Made by a program: the position numbers and the translations under genes. 64,000 nucleotides of DNA from Diplonema japonicum (Eukaryota; Euglenozoa; Diplonemea; Diplonemida; Diplonemidae). Below are positions 19,434-31,763 of the stretch, one piece after another. The notes below the pieces were generated by a model. That model ran no database searches. It was not told the DNA's origin and saw only the letters and a program-made list of their open reading frames with translations. The first letter of the stretch is position 1. Each line of letters begins with the position of its first letter. The stretch lies in assembly GCA_964019335.1 (NCBI GenBank), contig OZ025674.1, positions 558,001 through 622,000 on the forward strand, written 5' to 3'.

Positions 19434-22400
19434 ATGATATGGTATTTGGCAGTTGTCTTGGGTGCTCTGCACACCACAGAGACGATCCCTTACATCAAGG
19501 AGAGCAGCATCGAAGCGGGCGTGCACTTTAGGGTGAGGTTGTCAGTAGCAGGAGGTACGGTTCAGAGGAATGGAAGTGTCAGCAGCACGGCGACGAGGAT
19601 ACGCATTATCCGTGCTGTGGAAACGACAGGTGTGCAACACCACTGCAATGATAGTTTAGATGCGTCGCTTAGCAATGGGGTGTATGCAGAGGTAGCGGAC
19701 CTGAGTGCCAAAGGTGGGGGTAACAGCACAGATTCGTCTGAAGCAGATGACTGGGAAGCTACCGACGGCTACGCCACCTTTGCAGCCCCCACGTACGACT
19801 TTAAAATTTGTTATCTGAATCCCAACTACTCGTCCGAGTGGCGTGTACCTGACTCTGATTCCGACACAGTCGACGGTGACATCTACAATGTGACGGAAGC
19901 CTCACTGACATGGACCAGCTTAACAGATGATTACGCAGCAGGCACATGGACCGCTTTTAGAATAAACGGCGTGGTCATGAACGTGACGGTGCATGCTCTC
20001 TACTCCGATGCCTTCAAGATAGTCGAGACTGGCAAACTCTGCATCACGGAGGGCAATGGCTTCTACTACCACTCAGATGACAAGTTCGAAGACAGCTTGA
20101 CCACTAACTCACTGGACGGATCCCTTGCTTACTATCTAGGCACCGAAGACGAAGCACGTGCTCCTGAAGGTGTCTACAGCACAGTTATCGCCAGGGTAAA
20201 GCTTCCTGCAGCAGGAACATACGGGATCTGCTATTCGTCAGAGCACCACGACAGGTACTACCCAGGTGCACCCGGATGGAGGTACTTGCCGTTGTCCTCA
20301 ACACCGCTTAGTGCAACGGACACCACGCTCATTGTGGCAAACAGCTCCTCACAGGGGTACCTTTCATGGCAGTTGGCAGACAAAACCCAGCACTCCTTTG
20401 CGAGTCTCAAGATACACAGCACGTTACAAGATCTTACAAGATCACAATCGGATGGTACTTTCCAAGCCCCTATTCTGACAGGAGGCGACCAGCTGCGTAT
20501 ACTGGACAGCTCTTTATTGAAGGGTATTGTCAGCCTCGGATGTTGGAGCGATGTTGCAAACGAGGTACGCTTGAACTACTCGTACCAGCTGGGACCTACG
20601 AGCACTACACGGATGCTACCCAACACAGATCTTGTGGCAGGTGACGTGCTGCTCACTTTGGCCACGTTGTCGTTTTCTGTTCTCGCAACCGAAGCTTGGG
20701 CGCAGTTACGCTTACCAGACAAGGGTGACTACACTATCTGTTATCGAAGACCGCATTCAAACTGGGTTCCCATAGCACCAGAACTACTAACGGTAGAAGG
20801 CTATGTAAATATCACGTGGTACTTGAATGACACGACGGAGGGGTCGCAGGCACAGCTGCGTCTCACATCGTCGAAGCCTGTTATGAATACAATGCCTTTG
20901 GATCCCGGTGCTACTGCGACGGGTGGTGTTGCTGTCAAACTTGTTGCTGTGGATGAAAGCTGCGCTCTCGCAGAGCCTGTGGTGCAGGCATGGGACGCAG
21001 GTAACAGGGAGGTTCCTTGGGGCACTGCTAAGACATGGGATGCCGACAGCACTGCTGTCACCGATGTGGTTTACATGTATCTGACACTACCTAACGTTGA
21101 TGCGCGCGGTTATCGCGTTTGCATTAAACATGGGAATTACAACTGGTGGGCAGCAGCATCTGATTCAGGTGATGACATACTATACGTGATGCCTTCCCGT
21201 AGGTTGCGGGTAGAGGTTCGCGATGCACGTGCAGGGATGCTGAGTGCTGTGCACCTAATTGCCACAACAGATCTGATCGACACCAGACCAGCTTCGGAAC
21301 AAAACGGCGAATGGCAATATGGCACAATTGTACGTTTGGTGCCCAATGAAACATGGTGCGCACCTACTTACCCTGACATGTATGAGAACTACACAAGTAA
21401 TGACCTCAGCATGCCATGCGGCGGGGATACCATAGAGTACTGCGCAACGGACGAGCCGGAGGCTGCAGTAGCCGATGCACATGTCACGATACCCCCAGCG
21501 GGGTCTTACGCAATATGTGTAAAACAAGGGACTAACAATTGGATAGCGCTGCACTCTATTGATGTACTTCCAAGCACAACATACTATTTGAGCAGCATGC
21601 AAGTAGTCAGCGGTACAATGGCATACATATCACTTCGAAGCAGCCAGCCAGCTGTGGTTAGCCACACGACCAGCGTGAAGTTAGTGCCAATTGGTACGCC
21701 CTGCGACAGGCAGCACATCGATAGGTCCTTGTCGCTGTCATCTACGAAGCACCCTGTGCTCGACGAGGTCACAGTGCGGTTGCCTGTGTCTCCATCTATT
21801 CTCCCCTACAGTCGGTTTACTGATATGTGTATTAGTGCCGGTGGTGAGGCCTGGGCACGCACCTCACACATTGAGATTCTTCCGTCAGATATGGCGTACC
21901 TCGCTCTGGGTGTACCACTAGAAGGCAGTACACTTAGAATCGCCATCAGCTCGGCAGGAACTAGCAATACTGAAACTGACAGCTTTCTTTTGGTGAATCA
22001 CATACACTACTGTGATGTTCAGTATGAAGCACACGGACTACATGGCACGTTGGGGCCTTCGCACGAGTCTAGCCTTAGTCTTGTCATCAGCAGCGTTGAG
22101 ATCCCGCACAACGTGTTGCCCACTAGATACAGGGTGTGCTACAGACTTGGTGGCGTGTGGACTGAGGTGGCTGAAGGCCCTCCTTCTCTGCTTCCTCCTT
22201 CTTACAATGTACATCTGCTCAATGATAACGTAACCAGCATTTCATTGAGGACGACCATGACGGGTGGTGTCTCGCCTGAAGGCCTGGACCTCGCTGGTCA
22301 TACTATCCTTGCAGGCTCGCTGTCTACATTCGACATAACAAGCACCGCACGTCTTAGTGCGACCATAGCGAAGATAGTAGTGTCTTGTTCTGCTGAACCT

Positions 22401-25400
22401 GCTGGCAGCGAAGGTACCGTTGTGATGTGCGACGGATGCTCTAACACGGCACTGGTAAACATTTCAGTGCCGCTTGAAGCGGGGAGTTATAGAAAGTGCT
22501 ATCTGGCACCGTCCCAGCAGTGGATAGACTTAGGTCCTGTTACCGTTGTTGCCAGTCTGTACAGGGCCACCTACACAGGCCCACGGATCTACGTGTATGA
22601 TAATTCATATGATGCATCTTCTGCACCCAGCCCCAGCCTTGTGGAGGGCAACGAGCATGTGAGTCTTGTGCGTATCGATGAGGACTGTAGCCACAAGACT
22701 AGGATACAAACGCGTGGCGGATCGGGTGATACTTTGCCTCTGAGCTGTTTGGGCAGTGATTGTGTGCATGTGCTCGTCACTGGCTCTTTAGAGTTGCGTT
22801 CCGTGATGGGCAGTTTCAAGGTGTGCTTCAAACGGACGTTTTCCTACGGTGGAAGAATTCCTAGCAACACCTACGTTGCCATCCCTGTGACGCCAGTTCT
22901 AAACGTTGGCACCGGGATGAAGCTCCAATGGTACGAGGACCCTGTGGCCGGCTATAATATTTCGTGGCCACTACGGAGGTCGGATTTGTTGTCTGTCCGT
23001 GTGATGCTAGTGTGGCCTGACGGGTCGCGTGCTTCTGTCGATGACATCCTTACAGTCACGTTGAGCCAGAACAACCGCTCAGCTACGTTGGCAACACACG
23101 GTGAGTGCAATGACCTGGTGGCCCCTGACTACGGATGGCCAGTGTACAACACTCATGAGTACCTAGTTGCTGGTGTTGCATCGTTTCACGTGAGAATCCT
23201 TGAGGACTGCCTGTCAGGGTGTGATCTCAGCGTTAAGTACGGTTCAGCTTCCATCACCGCTACGTTCTATACAGAGGCTGCCACGGTGACAGCCCTTGCA
23301 CTAAGTACTGTTAACTTGAACTTGGAGGCGCCACTAGTGTCAGCTGAGGGGAACTGGGCTGAGTTGATCATTATTGCCAAGGACAATCAGCAGTACACAG
23401 TGGCGGGCACGCAGTCACAAATCATGCTCGCCCCTAATACGACTGAGCTTGGCACCGGTTCTTTTCGATGTCGGAACAAAGCTACGCAGAGTGCATGCGG
23501 TGCAGTTCCCTCGCCTGGACCCTTCAGTGTCACATTAGATATGAACGGAAGCATTGCTGTACAGATTGGAACCACAGGCCGGCTCACTTCAAACACGTTG
23601 ACCATTCAGATCTACCTCAGCACCAATACAGCTATCAAGCGTGTAGTGCAGCTGAGCGTGCAGTTTCTCAATGTGGTGTCCGTTTCAATGACCGACTTGT
23701 CAGGTCAGCAAGACATCACCACTCTTGGCGGGGTGAGCCTGCACACACTGGAGTGGGCCCCCGTGCTCCCATCCAGCGCCATCGTGGGGCATCCGGGATC
23801 ATACATGCTAGCTGGCATCCCATACCTTTGTAAGTTCAGAGCTTCTGGAGAGGATGGTGTATTTGCTTCGCAGAGTGACCTTGAGTGGCTTGTTTCAACA
23901 CCCATTCTGAAGATCACTCTTGTGGAGGAGAATACTACGGTCCCCATCGCAGAGGTGCCTGTGTCCAAAAGTGGAGGCACGTGGACTGCCACACTGAATT
24001 TCCCGGGGTGCGGGCGATACGATGGCATGGAGAGTGTGCCGTGTGTGCTTGTTTTTGAGATTGTAAACTCTACCGTGAACTCATCCACTCATAAGCCGGT
24101 GAGGGGCACCATGCACATGTGGGTGCGAGAGGTGGCCACAAAGCTTGCGATAACCAGCAACGTGTCGCGAATTGATACGCCACTCTATAACCAAATCATT
24201 GCACTGAGTAGTAATAACATACGCGACTGGTGGTTCCATGGTCGTGTTGTCGTGGCAGAAGGCAGGCAGGGATGGCACAATGTCTCTTTAGTTGATCCCG
24301 CGCATGTGGACTTGCTGCCAGAGTACCGCATGTCGCATGGCATCACGTTGACACAAGGGTTGTCAGTAACTTCTACTTGCAGCCCCTGCATTATCGAAGC
24401 TTTGTCACCTGAGCTATCTATGGCAAGCGGCTTAGTTGTTACTGAGCCCGATGTGGTAGGGATGCAGGGATCTTATACCCCCTCCCTCATCACTACCAAT
24501 AAGTGGATCGTTTTTACTGTGCAAAGCGTCGACAGCAGTGGTACTGCAACGGTGTCGGATAGTTCTGAAATCGTGCTATCGGCGGAGGCAGGCAACATCA
24601 CAATTCACTCTAACAGCAGCACACGAATGAGCAGCTCTCTGGCTGTGTTCATTATAATGTTTCACGCCCCATGCACAAAGTGTACTATTTTCTTCAACAG
24701 CGGTGGCAGCCCTGCTTGGGCCACGGATCCCACCCCATGGGTTGTCGAGGTTGACGTGAACCTATATCCAGCAGCCACGCAACTCAGTATGATTGTAGGC
24801 AGCAATGCTGTGCAGACAGGTCCTTACGCATTCATGCTGCCAAAAGGGGTTGCTGTACTAATCTTACGAGCTGTCGACGAGGACGGTGCAGTGGATCCCA
24901 GAGCCAGGAATGCGGTGACTCTTGTCAACCCGCTGGGCTTGTTGATCGAGATATCGGCGGACGCTCTCACACGAGGCGAGGTCTACGTCCGAGTTAGTAT
25001 ATTCCAGACATGCGCAGCGTGCCGAATAGTGCTCTCTGTCGCGGGGCTTGGTGAGGCAAGCGTCGTGGTGACTATCCCTGCTGAACCCAACACCATGTAC
25101 CTCGAGCAGTCGACGAGCACGCTGTACCCCTTCCAAGGCCTCACGATCCCACCTCGAAGAACCGTCAACATCACACTTACATTCTTCGAGCGATCGGTTG
25201 ACGGCGTCATACCAGCAACGCCTGAAGCACCCTTCACCATCACGTTGACTAGTGCATGTGGACAAGTTTTGCGGTGCGAGGGATGTACGATGCATCCTGC
25301 ACGGCAGTCTGCTTCGATCTTAGTTGGTGGCACGAAAGGAAATGTGACTTGTGACATTGACATAGCTGTGATGGGCATGAGCAATACAAGCCATGTGCGG

Positions 25401-28400
25401 TGGTTACCCAGCAGGCCTGCTGTAAGCGTACAAATACTGGATACTGCTCCTTATGGTGGAGAGTGGCTTGTGAGAACGGGCAACCAGGTTTTGCATGCTC
25501 CTCTGTATAACTGGTCATATACAATGCATGATTCTGCCTTCATCGGGCAGCCCTTCCCCTTGTGGGTAGAAGTAATCGATGCGGACGGGCTGCCTGTCGT
25601 GGGTCAGTCGGGCACTATGTCACTTGAAGTGGCGACTAGGAAAGGCTGCGGTGCCCCGACCATGAGCTACTATGGTGTGAGGCTCCTGGGTGCGCACTTG
25701 CCACTTATTAACGCAACACGACAGGTGACCCTAAACTACCCTGCACCTGTGCTAGACGGGCGTGCCCTGTTCTGGGTAACGTTTAACGGCGGCTGCCAGG
25801 AGTGCGTGCTTCGTGCCCGTCTCACGCCGACCACGGCACAGCTATTCCCCAACAACACCGGTCTATCAAAGCCTTTAGTCGTAAAGAAAATGACCGGCAA
25901 CGAGATTGCTTTCTTTGGAAGTGGGCAGGTGGTGCACAAGGCTGTCAACGAGTCAGTGAACGCCACTTTGCTGTTACTCAGGTGCACGCAGTCCTTGTGT
26001 TATCACAGCACTGCGCAATCAGGCCAGCTGACAGCGTACTATGAGGAGGGATCTGTGAGAGAGGTAATGTATAATTCTACGGTCTTTATGAAGGCAGGTG
26101 TGGCAAGTGTCACAGCTGTGTTCACACGGCCCTGCACTATGTGCAGAGTAGCCGTACATCCAAGTACAGAGCTGTCGGTCTCTGGTACAATTAGTCCCTG
26201 GGTGTACAATGTCCGAGCTGCCTTCGATAAGGTAGTTGTCGTGCGGGAGACCACCGTGGAGGGGAGGGTCAGGGAAACGCTTTCCATCACTGTGGCTGCT
26301 ATCGACGCGGGCGGGAACATAGCAACGGACTATGGGAACGCAACTTACCTTAAAAGAACCGAGGGAGGTGGCGATGGTGATGGCGGCATTTTACATTGGA
26401 CGAATGCCAGATACCTTGGCAGAGACGAGATGGCTTATCAACAGGAAGGAGAGCCCCTGTGGGCACCTCTTTGGACACAGGGGACTCAGACTTGGCGTTT
26501 GCACTTCAGTGCTGCCTGTTCTAGGTATGGCACAACACACCACTGAATGATAATGCTACTAGATGCTTGCTCACAATAGCCGGCCTAGACGTGGTCGCCG
26601 TTATCCATGCACGGGCAGAGCGCCTTTTAGTTGACAGTGTGAGCACCGACCACGTGTTGGTGGAGGAGTTGGTTGCCTTCAAGGTGTCGGCAATAGACAG
26701 TGAAGGGAACGTCGACGAGGTATGTGCGCTTTGCTGAATTCACACAGCATCCAACTCAGAGCTTTGGAAATAACGATGTAGTTCATGTTCTGGTGCAGCT
26801 GGAAGGAACAAAGCTTGTGAGCAACGCGCGGCAAACCATGCACCCCATCACTAATGGTGTTGTGTGGGTTAGTACAGCTTTTACAAGACCCATAAGGCTG
26901 GCATCTGTGATTGCTGAGATACCTGCTTTGAATTTGACGAACAGAGCTGTGAACAGCACGCTATTGGTCGTTGTCCCTGAAACCACAAAATACACGCCCC
27001 CAGTTCTGACGGTGGACACTGTAGGACGTGATCTTAGGCTCTTACATGGTGTAGCAATGGGTGTTTTGGGGAAGCCCTTCGTCCTGACCATTGGCGTCAC
27101 TGATGCATCGCCTGATTTAAATGTCGCCTATTCAATGCCTGCACTTAACGTTACCTTCAGCCATGACTGTGGAACAGCTACGGCGGCTTCCACAATAACC
27201 TTGGTGGAAGGCACAGCAAAGAGTACTGTCGTAGTACGCAGCCGCCCACCGTCTGGCGTGTGCCATTTGCGGTACAGTGCACCGCATGGCTCGCTCATCA
27301 GCACCGTACTCACAGTAGCCATAACCATCAATACTCACGTGACATGCACTCAGCTTACACTCTCGGATGTGCCTGAATATGTTGTAGCTTTATTGACCAC
27401 CCTACTTATCGTGAAGTGCACCGACAGCAATGGCTACATCGACACCACGCAGGTGGACACAGTGTACTTGAACACAAACTGCACCGAGCCTCAGCAGGCT
27501 CAACTCATCAGCGGTGAAGCAGTATTCCGTATGGCACTACCACCTGAACGATGCATGATAAGTGTTACATATGGTGGGTTTAATGATAGTTTTGAGGTAA
27601 TTTCACAACAGCCTGCTACATTGGTGCTGATGCGCGACATCGCCACGCCGTTGGCTGTGAATACGCCAGTAGGTGTTGAGCTTGCACTTCAAGACGCTAA
27701 CAGCACACTAGTGAGGGGAGTGCATGAGCATATGCAAGTGTCTATTGTTGGCGCAGATTCAAGAGACATAGAATTTGTGATTCCTTGCACACCCCATATA
27801 GACGGGGAATGGCATGGTATGTGGGGATGTTGGATTCGGGTGACTCGTGTGTTCTCTGATCCCATTCAGATACTTCTGTCTGTTGTTGGGCATAGCGTCA
27901 GAACCAAGATGATATCTACAGCTGTAGTGGCGAGTCAGCTTGTCTTGCTAGGTGCAACGCCCCCTATGTATCGTGTTGCACAACGGCCTGTGGCGTTCTC
28001 TGTGATGGCCACTGACTTGGCGGGTCTCCATGCTAACGCCTCAGACGCCTTAGTGCGCATCAGGCATGTCGACGCTATTAACATCAAGCCTTTTGTGAAC
28101 CAAAGCACCCTTGTGAGCAGCCAGCCACTTACCAAACGCATGAACAATGGCACAGTGACCTTCGTTGTTTTCTGGAAAGGTAGCGATGGCAACATCTTGC
28201 TCAGTGTGTTGGGCATGGGCACCAACCTTGAGCCGTTGCCACCTATTTCCCTCACTATGCAGACGATTGACCATTACGAGGTGGCAACCTCAGCTGTGGC
28301 AAATCATCCGCACGAGAGAACGAGCTTCGACGTGTACATGTATGTTATGGACAAGTTGGGTAATGTCGTTGTGGGGGACAACGGTACACACGTTGAGACG

Positions 28401-29102
28401 GTGTGGCTGTCTGCTGAGCGCACGCAGCGTGTGTTCATCGAGAATCTTCAAGACGTGACTACTGGTGGGGTGTTCAAGGTGAGCATCACCTACGACAGAC
28501 CCTCTGTGAACACTACAATTGGGTTCATTGCTACAGGCGTGCTTCCACAGCAGGCTGTGTGGTCGCTTCCATTCACCGTGAGTAGCTGGGCAGGTGCTGG
28601 TTTGGTGCTCCCCTTCGCCCCCCCCTTACTCAGCTTTGTGTGTGGCACATGTTCGTATAGTAGGTTCAACGCTACTGCGTTCGAGGGTGTTGTCAGTACG
28701 GCTGTTACATCGCAAGTGGTGGTGACAGGCGTGTGCACGACCGACAGGGCAAACTGCACACTTTTCAACACGACAGATCAGTACCTCCGCCCCGTGCAGC
28801 TTCTCAGTATCAGTGGTGCTGTCGTTGAATTTACATTCAACGAGACCGATCGTGACACTGTGTGGGGAGAGACTGCCTTGCTAGAGGAGCTGCTGACAAA
28901 TACTTCTTCCTTCATCTACATGTCCTTTCTACCCCAGTCCCTATTGCAGGTGACGGCACAACCTGGGTCACCCCGACCCGAACCTTTATTTACACCTATA
29001 GGGGCACCCCCGGTGGCAGACCCTTCGCCGTTCGATGGCGCAGCAGCTCCCTACTATTCGTTGTGTTTGTCGTCTCTGTGGCTGCTTTGTTTCCTTATGT
29101 AG
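19434..29102 (+). CDS. Giant (3,200 aa) secreted, probably GPI-anchored repeat surface protein (3 exons)
   Basis: Exons 19434-26524, 26563-26719 and 26748-29102 join without frame break. The introns are 38 and 28 nt. A signal peptide (MIWYLAVVLGALHTT) starts 11 nt after a GCGCAG acceptor. The N-terminal half has nine units ending in a G-x-Y-x-x-C-Y/F/I ... W motif, near codons at 19800, 20220, 20730, 21110, 21510, 21820, 22130, 22490 and 22815. The second half has at least six units with a C-x2-C motif followed by a beta strand (near 24380, 24670, 25010, 25795, 26130, and at the first splice junction). The repeats look beta-sandwich-like. The C-terminus (DGAAAP then a hydrophobic tail to the stop) resembles a GPI signal. 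Adhesion or cell-coat function is inferred. Confidence 0.8.
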
Positions 29103-29162
29103 TTGTTAGTCTATTTTTTTGTGTAGTAGACTGTTTCGCTGCAACATTCCGAACAGTTACAC

Positions 29163-30419
29163 ATGGTAGTGCAGTATGACCCGTGCGCCTTCTGGTCTAC
29201 GCTGTTCATCACCACTGGGTCTGTTGTGAAAAAGGTGAAGCTGCAAACGGCAATGGCTTTAGTCTGCACAATTCTTGTGGTGGTGTATTACAACTACATA
29301 AGGGCGGATGATTCTGATTCTCCCATCTGGGATAGCTATGTCCACAGCCTTCTGAGCCACGCAGTAACTTTGCTGTTGGTGTTCCGATCTGATCTTGCGT
29401 ATAATAGATTTGACAGAGGACGGCAGCTCTTAGATATGGTGAAAACGAGTACTGTATGGACGGTGAGGCTGGTGTGTGTGCATTCCGTGGGTGAGGGCTG
29501 TCGTGTGCGCAGGATTCGTGAGGAAGTGCGGCGGTTGTGCTTAGTTTTGGTGTTTGCATTCAAAGGAATTATATCAGGTACGCTACTAAAGACCGTATCC
29601 TCGCCACCAACGTACGCACGCAGGTCGTGGAAGGGGGACATCATCAACGTACCACTGTTGACGCCAGAGCAGGTGGCAATGTTTCAGAATGTTGATAGGA
29701 ATGATACAACACTTCTCGTAGAGATCTCGAGTAACATCACCGACATGCTGGTGCTGCTGCGCGATGAGGGCAGCATCACGAACAGACAGCTCAGCGCCAT
29801 AGACGGCGAGCTGCGGAAGATCACAGCGGCCTGCAAGGAGACGTGGGACTTGCGCAACATCCAAATACCATTCCCTTATGTGCAGATCGCACACCTCCTC
29901 ACACTACTTTTCATTTACACGCTCCCTTTCATTCTGGTGCACAACTATTCGTGGTATGTAGTTATTGCGGAATATTACTTTTGCAGGATTGTGTGTCTCA
30001 GTTCGATACTGCTGTCGATCTACTACTTTGGCATCAACAACGTGGCCATGCAGATCCAAGATCCCTTTGGCACTGATGCCAACGATTTTAACATGGCGGC
30101 GTGGTTCGAGACGACTGAGTTCGACACTTTCGACTGCTTGGAGTACCGCATCCCCCTCCTTCATCCCGACAATGACGCAGGCTCGCACGCAAAGGTGTGG
30201 GACGCTTATGAAGAGAGAGTTGTACAGAAGAAGCAGGTTAAAAACATTCAGAAAGCCTACTTAACAGAAAGGCAAAGCAGAATTTTCTTCGCAAAGCAGG
30301 AGGATGACTCCGTCGATGAGCAGGAGCACCGCAAGCACAGCACGTGCCCCGACAACATAGAATCCGAACCTTATGACGGTAATCTGTATTTGTCAATTGT
30401 TTCCTACCGCAGCGCCTAA
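29163..30419 (+). CDS. Bestrophin-family anion channel
   Basis: Single-exon, 418 aa. The bestrophin fold is shown by N-terminal TM segments (LQTAMALVCTILVVVYYNYI, LLSHAVTLLLVFRSDLAYNRF) and the hallmark IPFPYVQIAHLL ... LPFILVHN region. The conserved GINNVAMQIQDPFG stretch matches the cytosolic region of bestrophins that senses Ca2+. Animal family members are Ca2+-activated chloride channels; bacterial and plant members are also anion or cation channels. The C-terminal ~90 residues are hydrophilic and may be regulatory. It starts 60 nt after the giant surface-protein gene and ends 24 nt before the next ATG. Confidence 0.85.
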   Translation: MVVQYDPCAFWSTLFITTGSVVKKVKLQTAMALVCTILVVVYYNYIRADDSDSPIWDSYVHSLLSHAVTLLLVFRSDLAYNRFDRGRQLLDMVKTSTVWTVRLVCVHSVGEGCRVRRIREEVRRLCLVLVFAFKGIISGTLLKTVSSPPTYARRSWKGDIINVPLLTPEQVAMFQNVDRNDTTLLVEISSNITDMLVLLRDEGSITNRQLSAIDGELRKITAACKETWDLRNIQIPFPYVQIAHLLTLLFIYTLPFILVHNYSWYVVIAEYYFCRIVCLSSILLSIYYFGINNVAMQIQDPFGTDANDFNMAAWFETTEFDTFDCLEYRIPLLHPDNDAGSHAKVWDAYEERVVQKKQVKNIQKAYLTERQSRIFFAKQEDDSVDEQEHRKHSTCPDNIESEPYDGNLYLSIVSYRSA

Positions 30420-30443
30420 GTACAACTCACAACAGAGAATACC

Positions 30444-31538
30444 ATGCACCTTCTACTTGCTACAGCGTTAGCGGCTGTTATCAGCCCATCTGACAAGAAC
30501 ATCCAGTACATCGGTCGTGCTGTAGCCCTTCCTTCAGGGGAGAAGCAGTTCGACAACCCTGGGTTCACTGTGAAGTTCAAGGTACAGGGAGCTACTGAGG
30601 TTTCAGTGCAAATGAAGGCACGCCACGCTCTTCCAAGTGAGGCAGACGGATCTTTTATTCTTAACTTCTTCGAAACATTGGTCGACGGCGTGAGACAGCC
30701 CACGAGATTGAGCACAGCTGTGACGCAAAACAACAGCATCTACACCTTCGAAATTGCGAAGGATTTGCAGGAGGGTGCACACGACATTGTGGTTTTCAAG
30801 TCCACAGAGGCTGACTGGAATGCACATATACCCACGCCCAATTATATGACCTTCTCGGGAATCGTTTTGTCTGATGGTGGTAGCCTTGTTGCCCCAGAGC
30901 CCTTGCCCACACGGCGCATGGAGTTCATTGGTGACAGCATAACTGCCGGTTACTGCAACTTGTGCCACGAGCCGTCCATGCCAACGAATGAGTATGCACA
31001 GAGCTTTTATGACTCTTGGGCAAGCCAGATCTGTAGGGGTGTAGGTGCAGTGTGCCACGCTATAGCGTGGAGCGGCTTCGGTGTCATTAGGAACTACGCG
31101 CCTGGGAACGTGACCCTTCCCGATGTCTATCTGAAGACCCTTGCTTCGGACGTGAACAGCCCTGATTGGGACTTCAGCTCGTGGAAGCCTGATGCTGTGG
31201 TCGTGAATTTAGGAACAAACGACAATGTGGTGTGCGTGGGAGACTTTTGCGAAAGGTTTATCGCCGCCTACGTTTCAATGGTCAAGCATGCAGCTCAAAT
31301 TTACGGGCCTACCACCAGCTGGTTCCTTGCGTGTGGCCCGATGAGCGAAGCATACTGCCCACAGGTGTACAGCATCATCTCTGATCTCACTGACCAAGGT
31401 ATCAAAGCTCACTTCCTTGATCAAACTAAACTTGGTGGCAATGATACCTGCTGTGGGCACCCAAGTGTGAAGGGAGACGGAGAGATCGCCGAGAGTAGCA
31501 TGGCTTTCATTCAGCAGACTATGGGATGGAGTAACTAG
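30444..31538 (+). CDS. Secreted SGNH/GDSL esterase of CE2 type
   Basis: 364 aa, single exon. The start follows the CACAACAG acceptor. A signal peptide (MHLLLATALAAVIS) precedes an N-terminal beta-sandwich (IQYIGRAVALPSGEKQF ... VTIKFKVQG-like), as in carbohydrate esterase family 2. The SGNH hydrolase domain follows, with GDSITAGY (catalytic Ser), NLGTNDN and GHPSVKGDGEIA (catalytic His). Family members deacetylate xylan or glucomannan side chains. Extracellular or food-vacuole polysaccharide degradation is inferred. CE2 enzymes are mainly bacterial and fungal, so lateral origin is possible, but base composition and context look native. Confidence 0.85.
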   Translation: MHLLLATALAAVISPSDKNIQYIGRAVALPSGEKQFDNPGFTVKFKVQGATEVSVQMKARHALPSEADGSFILNFFETLVDGVRQPTRLSTAVTQNNSIYTFEIAKDLQEGAHDIVVFKSTEADWNAHIPTPNYMTFSGIVLSDGGSLVAPEPLPTRRMEFIGDSITAGYCNLCHEPSMPTNEYAQSFYDSWASQICRGVGAVCHAIAWSGFGVIRNYAPGNVTLPDVYLKTLASDVNSPDWDFSSWKPDAVVVNLGTNDNVVCVGDFCERFIAAYVSMVKHAAQIYGPTTSWFLACGPMSEAYCPQVYSIISDLTDQGIKAHFLDQTKLGGNDTCCGHPSVKGDGEIAESSMAFIQQTMGWSN

Positions 31539-31763
31539 GCTAGTGGGCATGAACACGTTGGAAATCGTCCAGCTCTTCGCTCGTTGTGTTGTTTTGCTAC
31601 CTGTTCCATTGCAACGTGTACAACAACGTGTTTTACCTCGACTCGTTGTGATCGGTCGCAGCGGCTCTTTAATTATTATTATCTGGAGAATGAGCAAACA
31701 CGATACAGGGTTTTTTGTTCCTTCTTCTTCTGTTGTTTAAAACTGCAAAATAGGTTGATAAAT

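Noticed and set aside
28950-29001. Possible 52-nt GTGACG ... TATAG intron near the end of the giant gene
   Set aside because: Removing it destroys the hydrophobic tail and yields a Cys/Arg-rich end; the donor is also atypical.
28862-29179. Frame with a long hydrophobic stretch overlapping the 3' end of the giant surface gene, as an alternative TM end
   Set aside because: No donor/acceptor pair brings the giant gene into this frame. The main frame ends with a credible GPI-type tail.
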